A DNA stretch of 27,365 nucleotides from Candidatus Bathyarchaeota archaeon (GCA_026015225.1 JAOZGV010000065.1:1-27365), one strand, 5' to 3'. Positions 7,564 to 15,953 are shown, counted from the first letter of the stretch. The notes: a model not told the origin generated them from the sequence alone. Numbers and translations: made by a program.

Positions 7564-7760
7564 GCAGACATGGTAATAAAAGCGGCAAGAATTGGTATAC
7601 TCATCACAGTCTCGCTTTCTTGTCCAATAAGCTCAGGAATAGTCATTGCAAAAAGGACAGGTGTGGCTTTATTATGTTTCACAAGAGGTAAAAGAATGAA
7701 CATCTATACTTTTCCAGAGGGAGTTATTCTTGACTAAACATCTTGATAACGAATAGAAAT

Positions 7761-7773
7761 TTTTTATATATAT
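7761..7773 (+). promoter_or_regulatory. probable TATA box for mobA
   Basis: TTTTTATATATAT lies about 80 nt before the mobA ATG. A transcription start near 7797 and a leader of about 55 nt are expected. Confidence 0.45.
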
Positions 7774-7853
7774 CAAATTTTAGTTTTGGTTAGCGGCACT
7801 TAATAACATTCAAATAACATGATTCTGCAAATTAGTTCGGTAGGTCAATTAGT

Positions 7854-8468
7854 ATGTGGGGAGCCATTGTTCTAGTAGGTGGAAAGAGCAAAAGAATGAA
7901 AGAAAATAAGGCACTTATGAGCTTGGGAGATAAGCCCCTGTTGTTACATGTGATAGAAAAAGTCTTGGGGTTAACTAATGAGATCAAGGTAGTCATCGGT
8001 AAGAATGGAGAATTGAAAAAGTATTATACTATACTTCCATCTACAGTTGCCTTGCTAAAAGATTACGTGGAAGGTATGGGTCCTTTAGCTGGTATGTTAA
8101 CTGGGATGCGGCACATGTGTGCTGAATACGCATTAGTTCTACCATGCGATTCTCCATTTATTAAAAGAGAGGTATTGAAATATTTATTGAATATGGCTAA
8201 AGGAGCCGATGCAGTCATTCCTCAGTGGCCGAATGGGTATCTCGAACCTTTACATGCCGTCTATAGAGTTTCGTCAACCATCTTGGCGGCAGAAACCGCG
8301 TTAGGGCGAGAAAAACTATTCATTATGGATATGATTAAGCAATTAGATGACATAGTTTATGTAGACATTGATAAAATTAAGAAATTGGATCCAGAATTAG
8401 TTACATTTTTTAATATAAATAGCCAAGAGGACTTCAAGACGGCCGAAGATTTAATATTAAAGATATAA
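7854..8468 (+). CDS. mobA: molybdenum cofactor guanylyltransferase
   Basis: A 204-residue nucleotidyltransferase that joins GMP to molybdopterin to make the MGD form of the Mo/W cofactor. The nucleotide-binding N-terminus reads LVGGKSKRMKENKAL (the GGxSxRMG-K pattern with Lys in place of the usual Gly). The metal-binding motif is LPCDSPFI with Asp99, and EPLHAVY is the conserved later segment. Length is normal for MobA. It lies 2.5 kb upstream of a formate dehydrogenase that should use bis-MGD, so a supporting role is likely. It is flanked by decayed genes, which makes its intact state notable. The start is ATG, with only a weak GGTAGGT upstream. Confidence 0.9.
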   Translation: MWGAIVLVGGKSKRMKENKALMSLGDKPLLLHVIEKVLGLTNEIKVVIGKNGELKKYYTILPSTVALLKDYVEGMGPLAGMLTGMRHMCAEYALVLPCDSPFIKREVLKYLLNMAKGADAVIPQWPNGYLEPLHAVYRVSSTILAAETALGREKLFIMDMIKQLDDIVYVDIDKIKKLDPELVTFFNINSQEDFKTAEDLILKI

Positions 8469-8535
8469 GGAAAAAATTCTTATTTTAATCTGAATAATAT
8501 CCTCAACTAAATTAGGAATCTTCTTTCCTTTGCTA

Positions 8536-8553
8536 GCAAGCGCGCACTAAATT
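8536..8553. repeat. GC-rich intergenic motif, copy 4
   Basis: GCAAGCGCGCACTAAATT. On the minus strand it reads AATTTAGTGCGCGCTTGC, matching the left part of copy 6 (AATTTAGCGCGC) with one change. It lies in the mobA-fdhE gap. Confidence 0.45.
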
Positions 8554-8728
8554 CCTACTTTAGGCACGGTTTTTTCCATTAATGCATTTGGATCTACGAT
8601 GACTAATAACATGCAAAAATTTCAGATTAACTATTAGTGCGTGTACTTTTTAGTATGGATGGATAGCTATGGGATACATAATGATTTGAAATAATGCGAA
8701 ACTTGTAAGTGCACTTAGTCGAGCTTAT

Positions 8729-8749
8729 AATCGATTCGATCGAACGATT
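8729..8749. repeat. 21-bp near-perfect palindrome
   Basis: AATCG and CGATT flank the self-complementary TTCGATCGAA with a single unpaired A. A TTTTCTATTTTTT tract follows, so on the plus strand it could act as a terminator or, as DNA, a dimer binding site. Confidence 0.4.
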
Positions 8750-8796
8750 TTCTATTTTTTAAACCTCAGGGATAGACCATTTTTCCTCCATAATAG

Positions 8797-9076
8797 TCAA
8801 GAATCGTGACTATTGGCACCAAGCTCAATAGCAATGTCAAGTAAATATAGCTTAAATTTGTTTTTTATTAAAATGATGTTTGGATTTAAAATTCGCCATC
8901 CACAACATATAGTTATGGCAACAATCAACACCATAGTGAATTTTCCTTTGAAGGCTAGTTATGTAGGCCCCCCTTCTCTTCTATCAAATTCCTTCGATTC
9001 TAAGCCTATGAGGCGCCTTTTTACTATTTCTCATCTTTTATCCTTCCAGTATCTTTTCGAGAAATTCATCACTTAC
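8797..9076 (-). pseudogene. possible decayed gene, family not recognised
   Basis: On the minus strand one frame reads SDEFLEKILEG, a stop, then KKAPHRLRIEGI, two stops, then GAYITSL. A one-base shift then leads into a 52-codon open stretch, KGKFTMVLIVAITI followed by CGWRILNPN, ending at TGA 8797-8799. The order of charged, hydrophobic and Trp/Arg/Pro segments looks like real protein broken by stops and one frameshift, not random A+T-rich DNA. I do not recognise the family. An opposite-strand frame at 8813-9085 has no recognisable content. Apart from this, the 680-bp gap between mobA and fdhE holds only short palindromes. Confidence 0.3.
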
Positions 9077-9149
9077 TTGCTATAGGAGCTAAAAATCATA
9101 TTTTTAATATATATACTTAGCACTACCCAACTTAAAAGATTGGAATAGC

Positions 9150-10055
9150 CTAACGTTTTATTTGCTGATTTTTTATTCTCGTTCTTAGCCTTAAAGTATC
9201 TAAACGTTTGAGATTCTTTTTCTGAGCTAATTCGTCTAAAAAACTAGTGTGGAGGTCTTCAAGTCCAATAGGTATACCTTCTCTCAATTTATGCTTATTA
9301 ATTACTTTAAAATAAGAACTACAATCTTGGCAGTATGAAACCTCAAATGCCTCCCTTCCTTCTACAAAGAAAAATCCTTTCCTCTTGAAATCTTCATTTT
9401 CACAGTTTGGGCATCTAAAAATATTCATTGCGTATTCCGCATTACAGAATGCACACTGAAACCGCCAGACTTCTTCCTCATCCTTTACTACGATGAAAGG
9501 GATCCTACCGCAGATTGGACATATAGTTTTATTCCATAAGTCAAGAAATTCTTCTTTTTTAACTTTAGAGGCAAACATTTTCATCGATGGCTGGATTAGA
9601 GTATCTACAATCATCTCTAAAAATGAGTTGCGCAGATCGAATTTTTTCTCAAGAGAGAGGAAAAATTTGTGGTCGTTTTTTAATCTTTTTTCAATAAATT
9701 CGGGGATTGGTTTGGACATGTTATCAATAAGCTTCAAATATTTTTTGGATTTTTCGATATTGAGCTTTTCAAATCCCTCCAAAGTCGCCAAGAAAGTTTT
9801 ATTGAGGGTTTTGAAATCATATATTGTGGGTTCAAGGAGAGAGGATAACGGTTTTCCATCTTTTAGACTAAGGTTTTGAAGTTTGTCCAGAAACTTTACT
9901 GGCATTCTATCTATATACGTTCCCGCTTTAGGTTTTTCTAGAATAGGTTTCTGAGCCTGTAGCATCATCTTATATATTTTTATTTCTTTTTCAAAGGTCG
10001 GGCGTCTCTTTTTAAATTCTTCTATTTCAGTAAGGATCGATTCCAACCGTTTCAC
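9150..10055 (-). CDS. fdhE: FdhE-type formate dehydrogenase accessory protein
   Basis: A 301-residue cytoplasmic protein of the FdhE family, needed to activate Tat-exported respiratory formate dehydrogenases before transport. The N-terminal half is helical and charged. The C-terminal half is a rubredoxin-like metal region with four CxxC pairs at 179/182, 201/204, 215/218 and 242/245. The first is in the family hallmark CPICGRIP. Length is normal. GTG at 10055 is preceded by GGAG at nine nt. The gene is divergent from fdhA across 340 bp, which supports a shared role. The pairing of FdhE with a Tat-signal FdhA in the same locus is the strongest contextual evidence. Confidence 0.88.
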   Translation of the reverse strand: MKRLESILTEIEEFKKRRPTFEKEIKIYKMMLQAQKPILEKPKAGTYIDRMPVKFLDKLQNLSLKDGKPLSSLLEPTIYDFKTLNKTFLATLEGFEKLNIEKSKKYLKLIDNMSKPIPEFIEKRLKNDHKFFLSLEKKFDLRNSFLEMIVDTLIQPSMKMFASKVKKEEFLDLWNKTICPICGRIPFIVVKDEEEVWRFQCAFCNAEYAMNIFRCPNCENEDFKRKGFFFVEGREAFEVSYCQDCSSYFKVINKHKLREGIPIGLEDLHTSFLDELAQKKNLKRLDTLRLRTRIKNQQIKR

Positions 10056-10235
10056 GTCTTGAATCTCCTATACAAAGTTATGAGTTTATGAAGGATATGA
10101 TTTTATTCTTCTTTTCCTTGAGATTTGCGCATGCATTAATAAACTTATAGTGTTTACTTTCAAGATTTATTTGTTCAAACGATCCTAATTCGTGTAGTAA
10201 AAAAAGATTCTAGATCTGATAAAATTACCTTGATT

Positions 10236-10251
10236 GAGCGTGCGCGCTGCC
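10236..10251. repeat. GC-rich intergenic motif, copy 5
   Basis: GAGCGTGCGCGCTGCC lies in the fdhE-fdhA gap, an imperfect variant of the GCGCGC motif about 60 bp before copy 6. Confidence 0.4.
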
Positions 10252-10293
10252 GGATGGAGTTTAGGACTTGGTTAAGGGAAAAAATTGACCCTA

Positions 10294-10325
10294 AATTTAG
10301 CGCGCAGCGCGCTAATATGCGCTAT
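10294..10325. repeat. GC-rich palindrome, copy 6, upstream of fdhA
   Basis: TTAGCGCGC and GCGCGCTAA (10297-10315) form a perfect palindrome around a central A. It is preceded by AATT overlap bases and followed by a further GCGCTA at 10320-10325. It lies just upstream of the fdhA TATA-like box (10336), so it may be a regulatory site as well as a family member. The rest of 10056-10293 shows no gene. Confidence 0.6.
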
Positions 10326-10335
10326 AAATCGGAAA

Positions 10336-10348
10336 TATTTTTATAATA
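10336..10348 (+). promoter_or_regulatory. probable TATA box for the formate dehydrogenase operon
   Basis: TATTTTTATAATA lies 48-60 nt before the fdhA ATG, giving an expected transcription start near 10372. GGAG follows at 10381-10384. Confidence 0.4.
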
Positions 10349-10395
10349 ATCTTTCATTCTATTGAAGAATGTTTATGTATGGAGAATGATTATGA

Positions 10396-13300
10396 ATGGA
10401 TACAATAACCTCTTCGAGAAGGGATTTCCTTAAAGTATCTGGTTTATCGCTGTTAGCTACATTAGTTCCCTTTACAAAAACATCTGAGGTGACTGCCTCC
10501 GAAATTTCTAATGTTATTCATGGGCAAAAGATACCGACCATTTGCACTTTTTGTGCAGTTGGCTGTGGAATTATTACAACCGTGGGCGGTGGGAAAGTAT
10601 TCGACACAGAGGGCGACCCTTACCATCCCATAAACCAAGGCACGCTATGTCCAAAAGGACGGGCTTCTGAACAATTGATCAACAATCCATTAAGGCTAGC
10701 TTACCCAATGATGCGAACAAATCCGAAAAAAGGAATTGAGGAAGATCCTGGCTGGAGAACTATCACGTGGGATGAAGCGTTTAATGTTATCGGTGATTGG
10801 ACGCGTGGTGCTGTGGAAGAGGAGGTAGAAAGGCTTCGTAAAAACGGCATCATGCAAAAAAAAACCTCTTGGGATGAAGAAAAATACTACTTCGATGGAC
10901 ATGACTTTCCAATTAGTTGCTTGGGCTCAGCAGTCTACAACAATGAAGAGGCCTACTTGAATCGTAAACTATGGACGATCATGGGCTCAAATAACATTGA
11001 TCACTGTGCTAGAAGATGCCACTCTTCAACGGTTGTGGCACTTGGTAACACTTTCGGTTTCGGAGCTATGACGAACCACTTCAATGATATGCAATGGGCG
11101 AATGTGATTATTCATCAAGGGGGAAACCCCGCTTCAGCGCACCCAGTAGCATATCGCTGGCTAGGAAAAGCGAAAAGTAGGGGTGCAAAGGTTATTGTTC
11201 TCGATCCAAGATTTTCCAGAAGTGCAACTCAAGCCGATATATATGGTAGAGTTAGAGTTGGAACGGACCCAGCCGTTTTTCTGGGTATTACAAAATATGC
11301 TATTGATAAAAGTCTTGAGGATAAGGCGTTTCTAAACGCGAATACAAACTCCCCATTTGTCCTTGATACCACGAAATATCCCTATAGCTTTGTGATGGTT
11401 GAATCCGAATCTCCAGTGGACTTTGTAGGAAACCAGAACCTTTGGCGTGGTTTAATGGTTCCAGCTGTTAAAAAGGCAGGTGTGGAAGCACTCCAGCCAT
11501 GGTGTGAGGTCCAGCCGGATGATCGTGAACTCGACTGGTCTTCTAAGGCTGGAAAGAAGACTGTTTTTAATGTCCTTTACCATGATGTATTAAGCAACTA
11601 CACACCTGAAGAAGTATCGAGAATAACTGGTCTTTCCGTTGAGAAGTTTTTGGAAGTTGCTGAAACCTTCGCCAAGTTGAGTGCTGAAGGTAGAGATCTG
11701 TCGCCCCCAAGAGCAGGAACGGTTACTTATGCAATGGGCCTTACTCAGCATACATGTGGAGTCCAGCTTTTAAGAGCGCTGACTATCATGCAGCTTACTC
11801 TTGGAAATATGGGCAAGCGTGGCGGTGGAGTAAATGCGATCAGAGGACAAAATAATGTTCAGGGTGCAACGGACATGCTTGTCCTATGCCATAATCTACC
11901 GGGTTACGTTCCTGTTCCCACATCTGAAACTGAGATAAGGGAGGAACAATTCTGGAAGAACCTGAACATGCCGTCCGATGTGGCCGAAAAATGTAAAATT
12001 ATAAGAGATACATCGGTACCTAAGGATTATAAACTAGAGAGAGAAAGTCTTCTCAAGAAGGACAGCATACTTAACGCTGGCAGTTTCATTTCGATAGGGA
12101 GCAGCGGAGGCGGACTTGAAACAATTGCTGGAAATGAACTAACAAGCGATCTTGTTCTGGTGGCTGACTGCACACTCGGAGAGGATAGTACGATTAAAGC
12201 GGGGAGTCTTGTCAAAAAGGATAGCCAGCTTGCAAATCCATGGTATATGAATACTTTAACTCGTAGAACTTACGCCCTATGGGCTCTTTACCAAAGAGTG
12301 TGGGGAATCTTTGTAGGAACTTTTCCCCTTGGTGATCCATACAAAGGAGCAATCATTTCTGACCTTCCCTTTAACGTAGGGCATTTCACTATAGATATGC
12401 AAAGAGCTTTTGGACATGGGAAGACGAAAGTTGAGTTTATCATGGGCGAGAACTCTGTTGTAACTGATGGTAGCGCATCAGAGACTTACGAGGAACTACG
12501 TAACGGTCCGGGAAAGCTTATAGTAGGTGATATCTGGCGAGAAACTGAAACCAGTCAACTGGCGGATATAGTTCTGCCTATGGCTACAGTTTACGAACGA
12601 GATGGAAGCGTTTCGAATTCGGGTAGATGGATTCAGTGGCGCTGGAAAGTAAGCGACCCCCCTGGAGATGCAAAATCGGATCTATGGGCATTCATCAACC
12701 TGTACAAGACTCTACGTCAAAGGAGAGCATTAGAACTTCCATCAGAAAGATATATTGAAGATCACAAAGGTATTGTTGACCCAGAAACAGGTAAGGCTCT
12801 TGGGGAACAAGGATGGCTGGAGAACATAGAAGGGAAAGAACTTTGGGGTCCAAGACCTTGCCCAGATAAAAATTGGAATTGGTATGCTGACGCAGATAGG
12901 GAGAATGCAAAGGCTGCTGAGCAGGTTTATGCTGAGATTGATGATGCGGTATTTTTGTATAAGGGTCAGTATCGAAATCGCCATCTTACCGATCCAGAAG
13001 CTAAAGTTTGGGCTATTAAAGCTTTAGATAAAGGGATGGGTGAAAATCTATCTAAAAGGCGCATTTTCTCCTTAAGATCAGGTCTTGATGAAGAATGGAC
13101 CATGTACAAGAATTGGACTTGGTGTTGGCCGAATAATATAAGGGTCTTATACAATAAAGAAGACTTGGGTGAGAGTGATTCACTCGGTACCGTTTGGACG
13201 CCCAAAAGTAAATACAACTATTATTCTATTGGTTCCTCCTTCTGGATCTGGAAAGACAGATCTGGACTTGGCAGAATATGGGCTCAAGGCCTCGCGAGTT

Positions 13301-14010
13301 CTGCGGATGCCCTTGTCAACAATTATGATGAGAAATGGGGAGCAGAATCGAAGCCTCCTGTTCCAGGTGAAAAGTTTAGAGGAAAAAGGCTAAAAGGACC
13401 TGAAGGTCGCCCCATCATTGGCATACCAGAACATTTTGAACCAATGGAGAGCCCTAATACAGAACTCGCCGCTGATTATCCATGCTATGGATGGCTGTAT
13501 GTTGGTAAGACTGACCATGAGGGTAATGATAAGCTTTGGAAATGGGGTCGGGTAGGCACTCCTGAGGAGTATGATGTCATCCTCGGGACCTTCAGATTAA
13601 CAGAACATTTCCACTCTTGGACTAGAAATCTTACATATCTTAATGAAGGTCAACCAGAAAATTTCGTTGAAATTTGCAAGGAGCACGCTGAAAACCTAGG
13701 CATTAAATCAGGCAACTATGTGGCTGTTGAATCTAAGCGTGGTAGGATCTTGGTGAAGGCCAGGGTTACTGAAAGGGTTGGAAAATTAAATATAAATGGG
13801 AAAGAATATTTTGAGATAGCGATGCCATTCCACCACGGCTTTAAAGGCTTAGCAAAGGGTTCGATTACAAACTTTGTGACGATAGGAGCTGTTGACACTC
13901 ATTCAAAAATCCCTGAAACCAAGGCATGCTTATGTAAAGTTGAAAAACCGAAACCTGAAGAGTTGATGGAGGTTTTAGAGAAAGGTTACTTCAATGAGGG
14001 GAAGGTGTGA
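10396..14010 (+). CDS. fdhA: formate dehydrogenase catalytic subunit, Tat-exported, Cys type
   Basis: A 1204-residue molybdopterin oxidoreductase resembling FdnG/FdoG. A twin-arginine signal (SRRDFLKVSG, residues 7-16) followed by a hydrophobic stretch predicts export to the outer face of the membrane. Cys50, 53, 57 and 85 hold one [4Fe-4S] cluster, with CPKG following. The metal ligand is Cys208 in DHCARRCHSS, where E. coli FdnG has selenocysteine; the downstream GAMTNH and HPVAYRW match the same family. The C-terminal dinucleotide-binding domain ends near 1185. It is about 190 residues longer than E. coli FdnG, the extra lying mostly around residues 790-1010. Formate is oxidised to CO2 at a bis-MGD Mo or W centre. 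By eye the gene is richer in G+C than its neighbours. ATG 10396 is the first usable in-frame start; GGAG is 11 nt upstream. Confidence 0.93.
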   Translation: MDTITSSRRDFLKVSGLSLLATLVPFTKTSEVTASEISNVIHGQKIPTICTFCAVGCGIITTVGGGKVFDTEGDPYHPINQGTLCPKGRASEQLINNPLRLAYPMMRTNPKKGIEEDPGWRTITWDEAFNVIGDWTRGAVEEEVERLRKNGIMQKKTSWDEEKYYFDGHDFPISCLGSAVYNNEEAYLNRKLWTIMGSNNIDHCARRCHSSTVVALGNTFGFGAMTNHFNDMQWANVIIHQGGNPASAHPVAYRWLGKAKSRGAKVIVLDPRFSRSATQADIYGRVRVGTDPAVFLGITKYAIDKSLEDKAFLNANTNSPFVLDTTKYPYSFVMVESESPVDFVGNQNLWRGLMVPAVKKAGVEALQPWCEVQPDDRELDWSSKAGKKTVFNVLYHDVLSNYTPEEVSRITGLSVEKFLEVAETFAKLSAEGRDLSPPRAGTVTYAMGLTQHTCGVQLLRALTIMQLTLGNMGKRGGGVNAIRGQNNVQGATDMLVLCHNLPGYVPVPTSETEIREEQFWKNLNMPSDVAEKCKIIRDTSVPKDYKLERESLLKKDSILNAGSFISIGSSGGGLETIAGNELTSDLVLVADCTLGEDSTIKAGSLVKKDSQLANPWYMNTLTRRTYALWALYQRVWGIFVGTFPLGDPYKGAIISDLPFNVGHFTIDMQRAFGHGKTKVEFIMGENSVVTDGSASETYEELRNGPGKLIVGDIWRETETSQLADIVLPMATVYERDGSVSNSGRWIQWRWKVSDPPGDAKSDLWAFINLYKTLRQRRALELPSERYIEDHKGIVDPETGKALGEQGWLENIEGKELWGPRPCPDKNWNWYADADRENAKAAEQVYAEIDDAVFLYKGQYRNRHLTDPEAKVWAIKALDKGMGENLSKRRIFSLRSGLDEEWTMYKNWTWCWPNNIRVLYNKEDLGESDSLGTVWTPKSKYNYYSIGSSFWIWKDRSGLGRIWAQGLASSADALVNNYDEKWGAESKPPVPGEKFRGKRLKGPEGRPIIGIPEHFEPMESPNTELAADYPCYGWLYVGKTDHEGNDKLWKWGRVGTPEEYDVILGTFRLTEHFHSWTRNLTYLNEGQPENFVEICKEHAENLGIKSGNYVAVESKRGRILVKARVTERVGKLNINGKEYFEIAMPFHHGFKGLAKGSITNFVTIGAVDTHSKIPETKACLCKVEKPKPEELMEVLEKGYFNEGKV

Positions 14011-14017
14011 AATATAA

Positions 14018-14944
14018 ATGGTTGAGAAAATTAAGAGAAGAGACTTTCTTAAGACTGGAGCTGGTTTAGCAGCTATAATTGCATCGCCAATCGCAATAAG
14101 TAAAGCAGAAGAAGTCGTTATTCCCGCTACTGGAAAACCAAAAGCTATGTTAGTTGACGCCAGAAGGTGTATTGGATGCAAATCATGTCAAGTAGCGTGT
14201 AAAGAATGGAACAAGCTTCCGGCCGAAAAAACAAAGATCTCAGAGGCTGAATTTACAAATCCACCTAAATTTTCATCTATTAGTTGGAACGTAGTCACTT
14301 TTAAGGAAATGGGAAATTATGATCCAAAGGCCGAGGGAACTGGTGGCCTCAAATGGAGGGCAATCTCGCTTCGATGCATGCATTGCCTCGATCCGCAATG
14401 CGTCTCCGTATGTCCGACTCATGCTTTAATAAAGCATGGAGACGGCCCCGTAGTTTACGATGCCAATAGATGTGTTGGTTGCGATTATTGTATGATGGCC
14501 TGTCCATGGCATGTTGTTCATCTTGACGAAAAAAGTAAACTCATAGGAAAGTGTACAATGTGCGTAGATAGAATCGAGGCAGGAATGGAACCGTCTTGTG
14601 TAGTTGCATGTCCAACAGACTCTCTCCAATTTGGAGATAGAGATTTGATGCTGGAAAAAGGTCATGACTCGAATGCGCCTTACATTTATGGTGAAAAAGA
14701 AGCAGGAGGCACTTCTATGATCTGTGTTTCGGATGTGCCCTTCGAGGAATTTGGCTTACCAAATGTTAGCCCTGATCCACCATCAACATTCAATCTAAAT
14801 ATGCTTAAACCTATAGCAGGTATTGGTGCAATTGCAGGTATTATCTCGTTCTTAGGATACTTCATGCATACGCGTACATCCAAAATTTCTGCGAAGTCTC
14901 CAAAACCGAAAACTTCAGAACAAAAAAAGACAAAGGAGGCTTGA
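14018..14944 (+). CDS. fdhB: formate dehydrogenase iron-sulfur subunit, membrane-anchored
   Basis: A 308-residue electron-transfer subunit of the FdnH/DMSO-reductase B type. It has its own Tat-like signal (KRRDFLKTGAG at residues 6-16). Four cysteine groups suit four [4Fe-4S] clusters: CIGCKSCQVAC from Cys51, CMHCLDPQCVSVC, CVGCDYCMMAC, and CTMC with a distal CVVAC. A single helix near residues 262-284 and a lysine-rich tail anchor it in the membrane, as in FdnH. It takes electrons from the catalytic subunit and hands them to the membrane subunit. It begins 7 bp after fdhA and ends 3 bp before the next gene, so the three form one operon. Confidence 0.92.
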   Translation: MVEKIKRRDFLKTGAGLAAIIASPIAISKAEEVVIPATGKPKAMLVDARRCIGCKSCQVACKEWNKLPAEKTKISEAEFTNPPKFSSISWNVVTFKEMGNYDPKAEGTGGLKWRAISLRCMHCLDPQCVSVCPTHALIKHGDGPVVYDANRCVGCDYCMMACPWHVVHLDEKSKLIGKCTMCVDRIEAGMEPSCVVACPTDSLQFGDRDLMLEKGHDSNAPYIYGEKEAGGTSMICVSDVPFEEFGLPNVSPDPPSTFNLNMLKPIAGIGAIAGIISFLGYFMHTRTSKISAKSPKPKTSEQKKTKEA

Positions 14945-14947
14945 AAA

Positions 14948-15862
14948 ATGACAGATATTGTATGGGGTTGGCAGTTAACGCTTGAAATCTTTCTTGTAGG
15001 TTTAGGTGCTGCAGCGATAATAATCTCCCTCTTTGCGGATTTGATAAAGAAGGATCAGACCTCATATGTGGCTATGGCAGGTGCGTACATCGCTCCTGTA
15101 GCTACGGTAATGGGCATACTGGTATTAATCCTGCATCTTGGAGCCCTATATAGAGCACCTTGGAATATCCTCCATATAATATTCGAACCTAATATAGAAT
15201 CGCAGCTAGCCACTAGAACTTGGGCATTAATAATACTTACTGTCTTGATGGTGATGATTTTTGCCCTATGCTTGTTCAAAGGCTCTCAAAAGCTCACGTT
15301 CGTATTGAAAGGAGCTGCATCGATCGTAGCGTTTTACGTGTTAGTGAATGGAGGAGTGGTATTATCTTTCTCTAGAGGCGTGCCTTTCTGGTCAACTCCA
15401 GTTTTACCATGGATACTTACGATATCGAGTTTTCCAGCTGCCTTAGCTTCAATTGGACTCGCCATCCCGATATTGGCCCAATTAATGCCGAAGCTATTTA
15501 CCAACATGGTTGAGATTTTTAATAGCGGAAAAAATTACAAGAAATTGACCCTCGATCTTCTCACAGCCAGCATACCTTTTCTGGTCGCAACGTTGATACT
15601 CACTTTTGCTCATATAGCATTGGCATACGGAGAGCCGGGAGTTGACGTGATGCTGATGGGCGATATGGCAATGTTCTTTTGGGCATATGTAGTAGCAGGC
15701 ACAATCGTTCCAATAATAATATGGGTATTGAATAGATCTACGACTACAAAATCGGCTTGGGCCAATTACTTAAGCTATCTACTGATATTGGCTGGAATGG
15801 CAGCACTCAATTTTGCTATTCTATATTCGCCGCAGATAACTGAAAGCATCCTTAATTTCTAA
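14948..15862 (+). CDS. NrfD/PsrC-like membrane subunit
   Basis: A 304-residue integral membrane protein with about eight to nine hydrophobic segments, of the NrfD/PsrC family that exchanges electrons with the quinone pool. It opens with WGWQLTLEIFLVGLG, the usual NrfD first-helix pattern, and has no heme-ligand histidine arrangement like FdnI. The complex is therefore a formate dehydrogenase with an NrfD module instead of the cytochrome b module of E. coli Fdn. It lies 3 bp after fdhB. The likely electron acceptor is a membrane quinone, which agrees with the prenyl-quinone type genes just downstream. Confidence 0.87.
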   Translation: MTDIVWGWQLTLEIFLVGLGAAAIIISLFADLIKKDQTSYVAMAGAYIAPVATVMGILVLILHLGALYRAPWNILHIIFEPNIESQLATRTWALIILTVLMVMIFALCLFKGSQKLTFVLKGAASIVAFYVLVNGGVVLSFSRGVPFWSTPVLPWILTISSFPAALASIGLAIPILAQLMPKLFTNMVEIFNSGKNYKKLTLDLLTASIPFLVATLILTFAHIALAYGEPGVDVMLMGDMAMFFWAYVVAGTIVPIIIWVLNRSTTTKSAWANYLSYLLILAGMAALNFAILYSPQITESILNF

Positions 15863-15866
15863 ACTC

Positions 15867-15882
15867 CCAATCTTTTGATTGG
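15867..15882 (+). terminator. hairpin after the formate dehydrogenase operon
   Basis: CCAATC and GATTGG form a 6-bp stem around TTTT, five nt after the stop at 15862. No strong T-run follows, so termination strength is uncertain. The remaining 240 bp to the next gene holds no gene. Confidence 0.4.
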
Positions 15883-15940
15883 ATGGCTTGGCCAGTAGCA
15901 ACACAACAATTTATAGTAAGACCTCGTTCCTAACTGCAGA

Positions 15941-15953
15941 CGTGCGCTAAATT
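15941..15953. repeat. GC-rich intergenic motif, copy 7
   Basis: CGTGCGCTAAATT. On the minus strand it reads AATTTAGCGCACG, sharing AATTTAGCGC with copy 6. Confidence 0.4.

Larger units (their letters stand above)
7334..7600 (-). pseudogene. cysteine desulfurase (class V aminotransferase) C-terminal remnant
   Basis: Minus-strand frames, read together, give the C-terminal end of a SufS/IscS-type cysteine desulfurase. Successive pieces are LLALDATANIMV, then SGHLCTIPLMKELLG with the active-site loop Cys, then LVRASTYIYNTEDELRGF, and finally TSTAAEIAKSF up to a TAA at 7334-7336. These lie in different frames. One shift occurs in the GGTAGGTCAGG tract just before SGHLC (near 7520), and another in the GGGGTTTTTACC tract after ELRGF (near 7408). 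The pyridoxal-binding lysine domain and the N-terminal two thirds are not seen, so the gene is truncated as well as shifted. A 170-codon frame spanning 7191-7703 passes through the region but mixes these frames with unrelated sequence. GC-rich palindromes sit inside or at both ends of the remnant. Confidence 0.72.

Noticed and set aside
7191..7703. An intact 170-residue protein on the minus strand
   Set aside because: Its recognisable cysteine desulfurase pieces continue only in other frames, so the frame is a by-product of a broken gene.
8813..9085. A 90-residue plus-strand gene
   Set aside because: No recognisable domain, no ribosome site and A+T-driven composition; protein-like pieces are on the opposite strand.
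11017..11019. Selenocysteine in formate dehydrogenase
   Set aside because: The codon at the metal-ligand position is TGC (Cys208), not TGA; the frame is continuous.
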